A DNA stretch of 64,000 nucleotides from Rotaria macrura (taxonomy: Eukaryota; Rotifera; Eurotatoria; Philodinida; Philodinidae), in assembly GCA_900239685.1 (NCBI GenBank), contig OENT01000027.1, positions 62,001 through 126,000 of the forward strand, given 5' to 3'. Below, piece by piece: positions 13,027 through 25,471 of the stretch. Numbering within the stretch: position 1 is the stretch's first letter; each line of letters opens with the position of its first letter. A program made the translations under genes and the position numbers. The notes beneath the pieces are model-generated. The model was given only the letters and a program-made list of their open reading frames with translations, was not told the origin of the DNA and ran no database searches.

Positions 13027-15515
13027 TCATGTTGTATTGCAAGTTCATGATTGATTCGACATGTGAAAGGAAATACAAAAAGAAAACTGATTCGAATAGA
13101 ATGATACGAAGACTAATGAATTCAATATTATTATCTCATGTTGAATCAGTACATCCGTTATATGGATGACAATGAGAATCGATAAAAGTGAAATTTATCT
13201 TTCAGTTATTCTAAAGCATCTGCTGATTTTCTTCATCGTTTTCTTGTTAATGATAGTTTTCAGAGTTCGTGTCTAGCGTACATTTGCCGAGTTTCTTTTA
13301 TAAATAATGATAACCAAGGTTAATTATTACATCGTGCGTATCGTATCTTTATTAATTGATTCTAGTCTATTATTTGCAAGTGAACAATCAAATGAATGAA
13401 TTATTGTTTTTCATGACCATGTGAAAGATTGATTTTAGAAAATAAACAGTATCAATAACATTCATCAATCACTGTAAAACAAATAAGTCATAAAGAAGAT
13501 TAATGTAACACTGATGATCTCACAAAAGTATTCGAGATCATGGTATGTGTTCTTTGTTTCTCTATATTTTTGTTTCACTTCCGTTTTCAACTAATTGATG
13601 TTTCATCCTTTTCTTGCTATAGTTCATTCTTTCCCTTGAAGTTCAAAATTACATGCGCACCATGTATGATGTTGATATTGAATGTCAAGAAACGTATTTG
13701 TTCACTTTCCGGTCGTTCTCTATTCATACGAACCGTTTCATCTCATAATCGTTTCTTTTTTTTTGTTATGCTTATTGATTCTAGATAATCTATGGTCATT
13801 GTTTTGTATTCAATGTTCATATATTCATTAGAAATGTACTTAGAAAAATAGCATCAAAAAATCTTCAGAACAAGACTTTCGACATAATCTTTGATCATAT
13901 CTCATTCGAACTATTACATCTATAGAGTGTACCAAGTAGTCGAGTGACAGTTTGCATAACGTTGCTGACGAATATCTGATGATGTCACACATCGCATCAA
14001 TGCACTCATTCATCACTGTCAACGAGACCAACCATAGAAATGCAAAGTTTTATTGTCTTGCACATACATATGCACTGCATCGATTATCATAAAGCAATCA
14101 TTTTTTCATCTAACGCCATTTGGTGCACAACGTTATTTTAAAGGAAACATACTTTAACTGATAACTTGAGAGGAATTGTTTTATCTTGTTTTTAACTCCT
14201 TATTGATTACATGTAAAATATTCAATAGTTTCATCCATAACTCAAATAATTCACATATTCTTGGATGAAGTAGTCATGTTCGAAGTTTACAGTATGGATT
14301 TCATTCAAACAAAAGAAAAAGATGATTGTTTTCGAAACCATCTTTACAATTCGTTCAATAACTAGAGTCAAACAACAAACTATTAGATCAATATGAATGA
14401 ATAATGATCATAGAAATTTTCGATTTTATTTACGACGTCATGGTTTGTTGAGAGCATGGAATGATATTTATTTCGGAATATGTATCTCACTATGCTAAAC
14501 ATTTCATATCTGAGTACTTACTTCTTTATGAACATCGTTATAGAACTACCATACTCTGCTTGAATAGAATAATTAAAAGTTCACTGCTACTAGAGTAAAA
14601 TCAACTACTCAGTAATTGAGTTCAGTTGACAAAACTAAGGAAGTATTCGATGTTTCTCTCCCATGAGTACACCTCTCTCTCTCTGTCAATTCATGTACTT
14701 TGTAGATTCATAGGATGTTTTCATATTTGTACGAAATCAGTAAACAAATAATGAAAGAATGTTTTGCAACGGAATCAGCTTTAGTCTGCTCAAATTAACA
14801 ATGTACTGAAGCGATGGAATCATCGTGTTATTATGCTTTTTAGTTAATGATTGATTTAACATGTGAAAGATATTTTTCATTCAACTCAAAACATTTATAT
14901 CCACGTCAAATCAAAAGCAAACGATTACATATCGTTTGTAGGGCTTGTACGAAATCGATGAAGAATACAAAGTTTTTGTTTTTATGTCATACGAAAAGTT
15001 CACTTTATCCCGTACAATCTTTATCAACAAAAGAACACTTGCTCAATCAACATAAAACTTGTTGATCGTAAGACTTCTTTCTTAATCTATACAATTTTGA
15101 ACATCGATCAATTACAGGAACATAAAACATACGAGAGAAAAATTGAAATCTATTCTTTGAAATAGGAAAACATGACAATAATTTCATGGATCTTCTTGAT
15201 CATCCGTACTTGAAGATAGTAATCACAACGAGCATGAAAAATTAATAGATTTGATAAATTGATAATTGTCTACATGTTGTATTTTTGTGTACCGAACGAA
15301 GGAATCAGACGAAATGTTATCGTCAGCGATTAATCCTTTGTTTGTAGTAAGCAGTGGTAATAGTGACAAACGAAGAATGTTAATCAGACCAAACAACAAT
15401 TAGTTGACGAACGAACGAAAGAACGAAAGAAAGGATGAACGAAAGAAATGTAGATGTGCTATCTGTGTCTCGTTCACTCGTCAACAAAGAGGCGAGGACT
15501 AATATTGTAACATAA

Positions 15516-18210
15516 ATGACTATGGAATTGGACGATTGCATCACGAAAGATTGTTCCACTATCTACCGTTTTCAATTTGCAAGTATAGCTTTTATATGTG
15601 GTATTTATCTTCCATTTACATTTCATTCCAATATATGGTCCCTTTATACACAACCATTTACGCCTGTTAATTGCACAACAATCAAACATGCTTTTATGTC
15701 TGGGATGCCAACAAATATATCAACAAGACCATTTCCAATACTAGAAACGAATCCTCAAAATCGTTCGGAATGTTGTGCTTGTAGTGCAGTGCTCACTGGA
15801 AAACTCAATGATAAACGTTTATTGGCTCTTTGTCATGAATGGATGAGAAATTTAAATCAACAAGAATTACGAAAAGCAACTATTGTCGAAGAAGTAAGTC
15901 AAATGTTTTATTTTCAAGTATCTTTTTTAACATACGAGAAAGTTGTTTGACTTATTCGTTTGTTATGTAAGAATTTTCATATATCATATTATTTTGATTC
16001 TAGTGGCATATGACATGTGGAGAAGAAAATCGCAAAAATCTTATGTTGGGTTCAATCTCATATTTGATTGCCGAAATAATTGGTGTCGTTATTATTGGCA
16101 TTTTAGCTGATCAATACGGAAGAAAATTGATGCTTCTTATGTGCCTTTACATACCGGTGGTTTGTATTCGTAGAATATTAAGTTTTATGTTTTGTCGAAT
16201 GGTTTTTATTTTCTAATTTAGCTTTTCGGATCACTTGCTGCATTTACAACTACTTATTCTTTATTTATCATTCTTCGATGGCCTGTTGGATTTTTGAATA
16301 AAGTAATATTTTGTTAATTAAATTTTTACATTATTTGCATGTCTACTATTTAACATTAACATAGGGTCTACTTCTACTTGGCTTTGTAATGGTTATTGAA
16401 TCATGTGAATATAAACATCGAGCTCAAATTGGTTGTCTTCTTCTTGCATCCATGCCTATATTTGGCATTATTGTTGGTGTCATCTATTTTTTTTTATTAG
16501 ATTGGCGACATATGCAATTATTAGGTATGATTTCATTCGTTTAATTTCCATAGATTTGATTTTTATACTTATCAGGTACATTAATTTCTACATTAACACT
16601 CTGTTATCCATGGTAAATAAAATTATTCTGTCTTCTCATTGTTCGATTCAAATTCAAATTTCGTTTATACATATATACTCTAGGCTAATACCAGAATCTC
16701 GTCGATGGTATGTTAACAGTCATCGTGTATCACGTGTTAATAAACTATTACAATTATGTTCAACCAAACAGTCACCAGCATTAGGTTTAAATAAAATCGG
16801 TTCACCAGCACCCACGACAATTATCTATGATAAACCAGTTCTATCAGCAAATTCATTACGTGTTCAAACAGGTTCAATAACATGTTTAGTTATGGAAAAA
16901 CAATTGCGTATAGTAACTTGCTGTTTATTTGTGCTTTGGTTTGATGAATTCTTCTCTTGTTACTGTTTCTCATTTGTTTTAATAATCTCAATTGTTCATT
17001 TAGGTTAATTTCATCATTTTGTTATCGATGTACATTTTTCCCAAAGATCTTACCACATCCAACTATAAATTATGTTCTAATGAATGCAATTGAATTTTTT
17101 TCTTTCATTGTAGCTCTTGTTGCTGCTTACAAGTATGTAAAACAACAAAAAAGTCGATCGAAATATTTTTAAAAAAAACGACAAAAAATAATTGAAATAC
17201 TTTCATCTAGAATTGGACGTCGGCCTCCATTGGCTGTACTCATTTTAATTAGTGGTCTCTCATCGATATCTTTAGCCATTACATTGCTTGGAACGGGTTT
17301 GTTCAAATAAAAATAATAGCTTGTTTTTTTTTGGGACGATTTGTTTTCTTCTTTTTTTTTGGAAGGTCATAATTGGTTAGAAATAATATTTTCATTACTT
17401 GCACGAAGTTGTTTACGTACTTGCTATTGTATATTGATTTTATTTACATCGGAACTGTATCCAACATCAGTCCGGTAAATCTTTCTTTTTCTCTTGCCAT
17501 AACGATAAATTCTAATGGTTGATCTTATTATGTTTTAAGAGCAACTGGTTTAGCAATTGGCCTTGCAGGCGAAGTTCTATCAAAAATATCTGTCGAAGTT
17601 CTTCTTTACGTATGTTTTATTGTGTATCTAATTTAGAGTTTATGTTTTCTTGTTAATTGAACTTTCTGTCTAGTTTTTTACCGATAGAACATTACTTTTA
17701 TTTATATCTGGTGGTTTGCTATGTCTTAGTTGTTGTTTAATATTTCCACTACCTGAAACCGTTCTCTATGATTTGCCTGATTCACTCAGTGATTTACAGT
17801 CTATGAAACCTTCAACATCGAGTGATAACGATATTGATACATCCCCAGCATCGCAACGTCACCAGATAATCGATTCTAATACATTGCCACGTGAAATACT
17901 AGCAAATACAACCGTTACATCTGAACTTAATGATTTATCGCCACCGTCACCGTCTCAGCAACATGCAATAACACCAAAAACTATTTTAAGATCGCAACAG
18001 CAGACTGCAAATGGTGGCAATGGTAAAACCGTAACTATACATTCTCAACCGGAAATTATTCAACTACAATCATCAACAACATCATCATTGAATGGACTTT
18101 CGAATCCATGTTATTTTGCGTCAGTGAATGATACTATTGATCAATATGATATAGAACAACATATAGATAATACAGTGGTGATCAGTATTCGAGGCGCACA
18201 AAATAGCACA

Positions 18211-18245
<35 letters not shown>

Positions 18246-18288
18246 TAATAATCGTCAAGGCCATGATGGAGAAGCTACAAAATTTTAA
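15516..18288 (+). CDS. SLC22A-like: SLC22-type organic ion transporter (major facilitator superfamily)
   Basis: Plasma-membrane carrier for organic cations or anions, 691 residues. Exons joined in phase: 15516-15893, 16004-16159, 16222-16302, 16365-16524, 16576-16612, 16684-16938, 17004-17132, 17211-17296, 17366-17474, 17540-17609 and 17674-18288. Seen: first membrane helix at about 19-38, a large Cys-rich extracellular loop with N-glycosylation sites at N52, N67 and N82, the MFS loop ADQYGRK at 161-167, the SLC22 block VIESCEYKHRAQIG after TM4, WLIPESRRW after TM6, IGRRPPLAVL after TM8, and ELYPTSVRATG near TM11, ending in LPET. Introns are 50-115 nt; three start with GTTTG. The C-terminal tail (about 530-691) is unusually long, Ser/Thr-rich and ends in a run of Asn. 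Substrate cannot be told from sequence. Exon 7 has the weakest support. Confidence 0.88.
18213..18255 (+). repeat. AAT trinucleotide repeat coding poly-Asn
   Basis: An AAT microsatellite, with AAC interruptions at its end, lies in frame inside the last SLC22 exon and encodes about 14 consecutive Asn near the C-terminus. Length variation between alleles is likely. Confidence 0.9.
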
Positions 18289-21200
18289 TTATATAGACTA
18301 GCTGAAGAATGTTCGATGTTTTGTTTTTTGTTTTTTTTATTTATTAGTAAAATGTGAATAGTGTTTCAAAGTTTAGAGTCAAATAGCAATTTACATAGCA
18401 TTATCATAGTCTCTATTCAAATAGTAAACATAGAGACAATTGTGAATGGATGTAACATTTTCTAGAACATTGCTTCAAATATGATTTCTTTCTATAACAT
18501 TGAATAGTATTTGTTCTGTCAATGTTCTATAACAGTTGTGATTGGAATCTGTTCATTTGTGTGAAATCATCAGATTTAAAGCTTCGTATATCATAGATTT
18601 TCAGATTTTTACTATGATCCATTCTCTAATTTACTGAAACTATCTAAGGAAATGAAATAGTCGCTACAAAATAGTTTATTGACATCCAGTGCAAACAATC
18701 AGATATTAATAATCTGACAAGATTCTACATCTGATCCTGTAAGATCTTGTAAAATCAGTCGGAAAATCGTGACCTCAGAAGTCTGACATCAGATCTTCCT
18801 CTAAGATTCTTGACAGATCTTATTGTTCCATCATTTCGGACTATAAGATTATTTGAGAATCTTATGCGACAGAAATATCTTAAAAGAATCTTACAGTACG
18901 AATTGATGTACAATGTCTGAGACCACGTGTTTTTGTAAGATTTCATTTGCTCTTACAAGACTTAATTTCTGATGATTTGACCTAGGCGCAAATTTCTAAT
19001 TCTGAAAATGAGAAACTTATACCTACGCGCAGTCTTGAGCATTAAAAAGCTCATGACAGCGATATTTATTTTCAATTCTTATAATTATTAACAACACATT
19101 CTATAAATTACGATACCATGAATAATTTTACAATGGTCACAAAAAAAAATTATACTATTTATCAAATCTGATAAAATCTACAATATAAAACAAAACATAC
19201 TTCATCGAAAAAATCAATTCTCCTTTAACCTAAGACACATAAAAAGTGATATCATATAAGTACAATCGACCTATTGTCCATCGTTAGACACATAACTACA
19301 ATAGAGGTTGACGAATGTATCATGTGGAGAAATCGTCCACAATCTAGATCAGTACAGAGTACCTATATCGTTTGGATAATTTCATTGGTCGATATGGTTC
19401 GAGGTGAAATTTATGTTTTTCATTAAATTAATGTTCATTATCACAGAACGTATCTAAAGTTTCTTTTTCTTACATATTTCCTTTGTTCCTTTCTCTCCGT
19501 ATCTCTTATATCGAAAATCAAAAGCTAATATTCATCGATCAAGTAAACAAGAGAACAATTCATTTAGTGTTAGCAGTCAATGTGTTTCGTCTTGAAATGG
19601 GAACATTATTTTAGTCGTTTATATTTTCTAGCGCTGAAACATTTATGAAACAAACAGAATACAAACAAGCAAAATGAATGATTGAATGCACATGTCCAGT
19701 AATGAGGTCTATTGATACTTAGTGAAACGCCAAGCAGTTCAAACTCTTTTCTCTCTCTCAGAAGAGAGAGAGAGAGATATGAGAAAGAAAAAAAATATAT
19801 CGAGTTCATTAAATGCTCAAAACTATCTCAGTCATTTCATGTTCGATTGTTCTCAAGAAAAGAACTATGCTAGACAAGATTGAATACAGGTCAACGGACG
19901 ACGCATACTTTATCGAACACGACAAAAAAAAGACACCTGTAGTTACATGTCAGAACTATTCTAGATAACCATGTGTGAAATATATCTGGTAAGCAGTTCA
20001 ATAAATATCGAAATGGATTAAGATCCGAAAAATATTCGACCATTATTTAAATATTTACACTTTTAGTTTTAGTACTCAACGGGAAAAATCAATACAAAGA
20101 AAAACACAATTTGGTTTTGTAAATCACCTCTGTTTTCGAGTTCATTTGCATTATTTTTTATAAACTCGAACTCACAGGTGGATGTACAGCCAGATTAACG
20201 ACGTATTCAATTGAAATAAATGCTCTATTTTAATCAATAGCGAGTTGTACTCCTTTGAATAAAACATTTGACTCATACACTGCATACGATTACCATTAGA
20301 GAATATGTTTGATAAACTCCATTAGAGTCAGTAACTTATGATAGTGAAAAATTTCTATGTACTCTTACTAATAAAAAGATTCATGTACGTGTACCGAAGA
20401 ATTCAAGCATACAACGATGTTGCATATGTCAACGAATACTGACTAGATGTACTCAAATGAACAATAAACCTTTAGTGAAAACATGACTGTTGACCATAGT
20501 AGCTTTTAATTTATTAATAGAGATTTACTATAAAAAAAACTGACAGCTTTATGTGAATTGTCAAATGTCAATTCTTAGATTGGTCATAAGAATATCATTA
20601 AATCGAACTGTAATAATGAGAATATCCCTAAACTTCTCAATATAATACTCTCACTGCGTCAAAAATGGAATCATTTAAATTGAACTATGTAAAAATATCA
20701 GTGATCGAAAAAATCTACTGTCTAATGATAACTGATATCGTTTCGTTGTTTATATGATGACATCCGTACTAAGTTTAGGTAATCTAGATTAGTTGGCTGT
20801 GCTCGATGACTGAATTCTGGATCATGTTGTCAAATTGTACATATTAGTATATATCAGACGATGCTTTAAGGAAGTATTCGTCAATGGGAAATATAATCAA
20901 TAACGTGTAATTCTAGATGAACTTCAATACTTAATTTATATTGACAAATAAACTTGATGATTTAGCATCAACAAAAATAATCACTGATCAATAGCGATAA
21001 TTTCATATCAAAGTACTATCAAATAAAAACGAAGAATCATACTTTGTTTTTCGTGTTTTAGCTGATCATTTTAAGAAGAAATTTTAGAATAAGTTTATCA
21101 CGTTGGTGTATATATTAAAATAAAATCTAATAATTATTTCAGTAAATGTCTTCAACAACAGAAGAAAAAAAATATTATGCAGATGATGATTATTGGAAAT

Positions 21201-23327
21201 TGTTGTAAAGATGGTATCTGTGTATATTCTATATCAAAGTACATTTTTATATAGCGCTCGATAAATATCTGAACAAATCAGGCCATCCAAAAATTGATAC
21301 CATTTCATTCTCGAAATCATAAATTAACTCAGAAACTCGTCCTTAGTATTTATCAACGACATAACTAGCCATATTAATCATGATAAAGATATGTATTATG
21401 AACAAGTAAATCCTTCCTTGTAAAACATACACTGAAATCTATGCTTAGAAAAAATAATCTATCATAAAGTTCGAAACAATCCGGCAATATTTATTTTCGT
21501 CGTCTAATTTCAATTGACATTTAAACACAAATCATATTCATAATCATTTTATTAATCAATTCAAATTTTGATTAGCCTCCAATGTAATAGTATGCATTAA
21601 AACAATAAGAATAACTATTGATATTCTAGAATTCTAATTTGGTTACTTTCATCTAATGATATTTAAGCTATGAAATGTGAGTGAAGTATTCATGGACAAA
21701 ATCAAACAATAACAAAATATCAGTAGTCATTTGACGTGAATCATTCTCTACTATTGTAAAATATTCCATTAAAAGAATTATTAATTATTATTAATTTATA
21801 TACAATCGATTTATATATGTGTAAAATGTAAAGATACATGTGTGTCATAATGAAAGAATCAATTGATAATTATTTATGTAAAATACAATCCAAGTTGGAT
21901 GTAGATATAAACATTCAATATCTAATCTATGTTGTCAGACTTTACAATCGACTAAACATTTTAAGAAGATGTATAAAGGAAATAGAAAGAGTTTTTACCG
22001 GAACTAACTGAATAGCATAATTCATTAAATTCTTCTTTTTTTTTCAAGTATACATCTTTATGTTAAAAAGGAAAGAACAGAACAACAGCCGTTTAACGAC
22101 AAAGCTAAAGTATTTGTTGTACTAACTATTTGATCTAACCCGATTATGAAAACATGATAGTGGCATTGTAGACAAACTAAATCATCTGGTATGTCTTCTG
22201 ATGATATATGGCTTGAGTTTATGTTCTTTGTCAGCTGTGCTTAAAATAAGCTTATGAATATTGTTCTCTATTAATGAACAGCAAAGAATGACATTTTCCT
22301 TTGGTGTGACACATTATATGTGTACTCGTATAATTCGAAAGTTTCTTTCTTTTTTTCAAATAAAACTCCATGACAGAAATTCATGGTGAAGATTCTTCTA
22401 ATTGTAACTAATTTGAAAAAAGAAAAACAAACTATTACAAAAGAATCAATAAAAAAAAGAATAAGAAAAATCTTTGTTGATATATTTTATTCTCTTTTAC
22501 TTATTGAAAGTTATTAGTCACCGTAAATACATCATGATATGTACATGCACTATCAATCTAAATTTTTTAATTATAATTAGTTAGTAAAATAGAATTTTTT
22601 GATTAAAACATTAATAAACTAACGATGTTGATACGTAACAATGAAAAAAGAGCTGAAGTGCTTAAATTACTATTTTTCAATCATAGTATTCCATGTGTTG
22701 GCATTTTACACATGTCGACTATTTGATCATACTAGAAAGTCAATTTCTGTTTCATTCTTGTTTTTCACATTCATATTTAACTTGTAATATCCGGGATTTT
22801 CCATATTTACATTATTATATATTTCATATGTTGATTATGAAATAGTTACATAGAAAGTCGTTGATGTACCAAAATTCAAACATGAAGAAATTAGACACAC
22901 AAACATGTTTATAATAATAGAACTATGTAGTAACATGATGAGAAAATAGTTGAGACTAATCGATGATTGATTCTAATCCAACATTGAATGATCAATTCAA
23001 TGTTGATAAATGTAATTTTACATGAATACTTGTCTTTCTTCGAACACGTAGTTCAACAAAGAATTCCTTTAATATCTTTATTTAACAATATAAAACTGCA
23101 TGTATGTATATATTTGTTTTTGCTTCATTCTATTTTATTTTTTTAATTTTTTAATGTAAACACTTAAACAAGAATTAGTTTAATGTATGCGTCAACACTA
23201 TTTACTTGAAATTCATATACATGTTAAAACAAAAGAAAACTATGATGTTAAACTTAAAAGAACAAAATTGAAGATAATTTACAAGCACGCACACAAACAA
23301 ACAAAGTCACAAAAATACATATTTTTG
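18289..23327. other. Long intergenic region between SLC22 and the acetylcholine receptor
   Basis: No intact gene in 5 kb. It contains a cluster of AAGATT/AATCTT words (18700-18975, listed separately) and an AG/CT microsatellite near 19750-19775. At 21146-21205 a 19-codon frame begins with ATG (MSSTTEEKKYYADDDYWKLL) and at about 21252-21325 another coding-like stretch (LDKYLNKSGHPKIDTISF) ends at TAA. The two do not join in phase with visible splice signals, so they are more likely remnants than a gene. Confidence 0.5.
18700..18975. repeat. Cluster of AAGAT/ATCTT words, possible old MITE
   Basis: About ten copies of AAGATY or its complement, in both orientations, fall within some 275 bases, several as the palindrome AGATCT. 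The density and mixed orientation suggest partly overlapping inverted repeats of a degraded element. No termini could be placed. Confidence 0.4.
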
Positions 23328-25471
23328 CTACAATTTCCGAAAATCGCATCGTAGTAAACGTGTATAAGTTTTTTTAAATTGTCTATTAGCAAGCGCATAA
23401 CAAAATGGATTAATGGGACTATTTAAGTAGCAAAGATAATAACAGGCATGAAACAGATACGTGTTAAACACAATACTTTCACGACACGTTTGACAAAATG
23501 TTTGAATAATTGTATGAATATGCCACTAAAATAGATAGATCAAATGATTTTTTTTATTCAATTTATTGAGATGAGAAATTTTCATCGACTTAATTTCTTC
23601 TACATATTCTCTCTTTCTTTATTTATAAAATCATGAATATGAATGCTATGAAAAATAAAAGTGCACGTCTCACGGGTATAGATGAGGAAAAACAAAATCG
23701 AACGAATACACTATCATAGACCTCCATGCATAGTCTTAAGAAAGAATAATTTACTGCTCGTTTAAAACATGCTAATCTTCGTATAAATAGTCTGACAGAT
23801 AATACAAATGAACTAAATTCAAGTATAGGATAAATATATAGTTGAAATCAGTAATCATGGTCATGATGATCTGAAATGTGAATGGAGTTTTTTTTGTGTG
23901 TGTATTATAATGCCATTGCTGATGCTTAATTTCTTTATAGCTACTATCTGAGACAAACTCCTGCGAGACATTTTTTTCATAACAGAATAGGCGATATTCT
24001 CAATGATCATTATTTCTATCTATAAGTCAATACTAACCGGAGTCCAACAGAGAACAAATGCCCCCATTATAACTGTTATAGTTCGCAATGCTTTTCTTGC
24101 TTTACTATTACTGCCAGTTTTCGTTGATGTCTTTTGATTGACTGGTTTCGTGACTGTCATTGAATTTTTATTTTGTGGATTAGGTAGAAGTGTTTGATTT
24201 TCATCTAATCGTTTATGTGATTCCATACCAGCTTTAGTAAGTGCTAATAAATTAGTTATATTCGGTGCAACAAGAGCTACTGGTGTATGTTCACCACTTG
24301 TATCATTTGATGATGAACGATTAGTAACATCAGGTCCATTTTGATGATTATTATTGTTATTATTCGCATTATTTAATGAACTACCTGCCTCATCATCAAA
24401 ACTTCCTTCTTGAGGGCACGGTGATGTTGGATTTGAAAATTTTTGTCGTGTTTTCTGTTTTGGTAATGTTGAAGACGATTGACTGCCTCCCTTGCAAGAA
24501 ATTGTTTGCTTTTTCGACATATTTATTACAAGATTTGTCATTGTCGATGATGGTATACCAATAAGAGTCGATATTTTTTTAGCATTCTGTTGTGAACGTC
24601 TTTCCAGAGCACTTGCCACTTGATAGATGAAAAAATAAAGTGTGAACATAACTAAAAGTGTTACCCAAAAGTAACCAATGGTAAGGCCTAGATTGAATAA
24701 AAAAAAACAACTCATTCGTTAATTATCATTTATTATTAATTTGATTATTCCACTGACCTAGATTGAAGTAAGGATTTTTATTCCATTGAACACTAGGAAT
24801 AAAAGAAAGTTAGCGTTGTGAGACAATAATTTTCATTTCGATTTTCTTTCTTACTCGCATTGCAAATCAATTTTACTTAAATTTTGCTTTTTACTATATA
24901 ATGGGTAACCTATAGTCGATATAAAAAAAATAAATGCTGGAACAAGCCATGTTAAAAGCACCAAAAATATAATACGTTTTTCTGTTCTCCAATTTCGATA
25001 CTTAGCCGGTATTTTAACTGAACAAAAACGATCAACGGTTATTAAAAGTACCGTATATATAGATGCTAAACATACAGTATAATCTAATGATAACCATATG
25101 TCACATAAGAATGATCCAAGCACCCACTTATTCTTATAGATAGCCAATGTTAAAAATGGCATCGATATAAAGCCGATCAAAAAATCGCTTACAGCCAAAG
25201 AAAATATGAAATAATTTGTTGGATGACGTATTTGTCGATCAACAAAAAATGATAGCAGTACAAGTATATTACCACTTATGGTAAGTAATGATATAAATGT
25301 ACCAATGACAGCAAACGCAATATTGAGTTGTACTGGATATGGATGTGATGAATCAGACGAAATCGATGTTTGTGAAAATATTGTAAATGATGAATCTTGA
25401 ACATCATAATTGGTCAAGTTGTAAAATGTGACCGAATCGTTAAAGATTAAATATGTAAGATCTTCGATCAT
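23328..25471 (-). CDS. GAR/CHRM-like: Muscarinic-type acetylcholine receptor (class A GPCR)
   Basis: Seven-helix receptor, 499 residues, from four exons joined in phase: 24855-25471, 24758-24792, 24038-24687 and 23328-23525. Seen: N-terminal glycosylation sites N11 and N18; TM1 with GNILVLL; TM2 [10 protein letters not shown]; the TM3 aspartate D130 in [10 protein letters not shown], expected to bind the amine; the disulphide pair C123 and C205; [20 protein letters not shown] after TM3; a long third cytoplasmic loop (about 230-400) rich in Ser, Asn and Gln; TM6 FVLCWTP; TM7 [20 protein letters not shown], the muscarinic signature. The [11 protein letters not shown] block is close to invertebrate GAR-type receptors. 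DRF replaces the usual DRY. The last intron (24037 to 23526) is 512 nt. Histamine or other amine receptors are less likely given the TM7 block. An AATAAA on this strand lies at 23134-23139. Confidence 0.92.

Larger units (their letters stand above)
10119..15515. other. Long intergenic region between RPP30 and the SLC22 gene
   Basis: No intact gene seen in 5.4 kb. It contains the foldback element listed separately (12134-13026), a CT microsatellite near 12030-12050, and a purine-rich GAAC/GAAA tetranucleotide tract at about 15408-15450 just upstream of the transporter start. An open frame at 14847-15065 has a C-x2-C near its middle and a His/Cys pair at its end, but nothing else supports it as a gene. 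Confidence 0.55.

Noticed and set aside
14847..15065. 72-codon plus frame with C-x2-C and terminal His/Cys, possible zinc finger
   Set aside because: Isolated, no known motif order, no neighbouring transposase remnants; could be chance.
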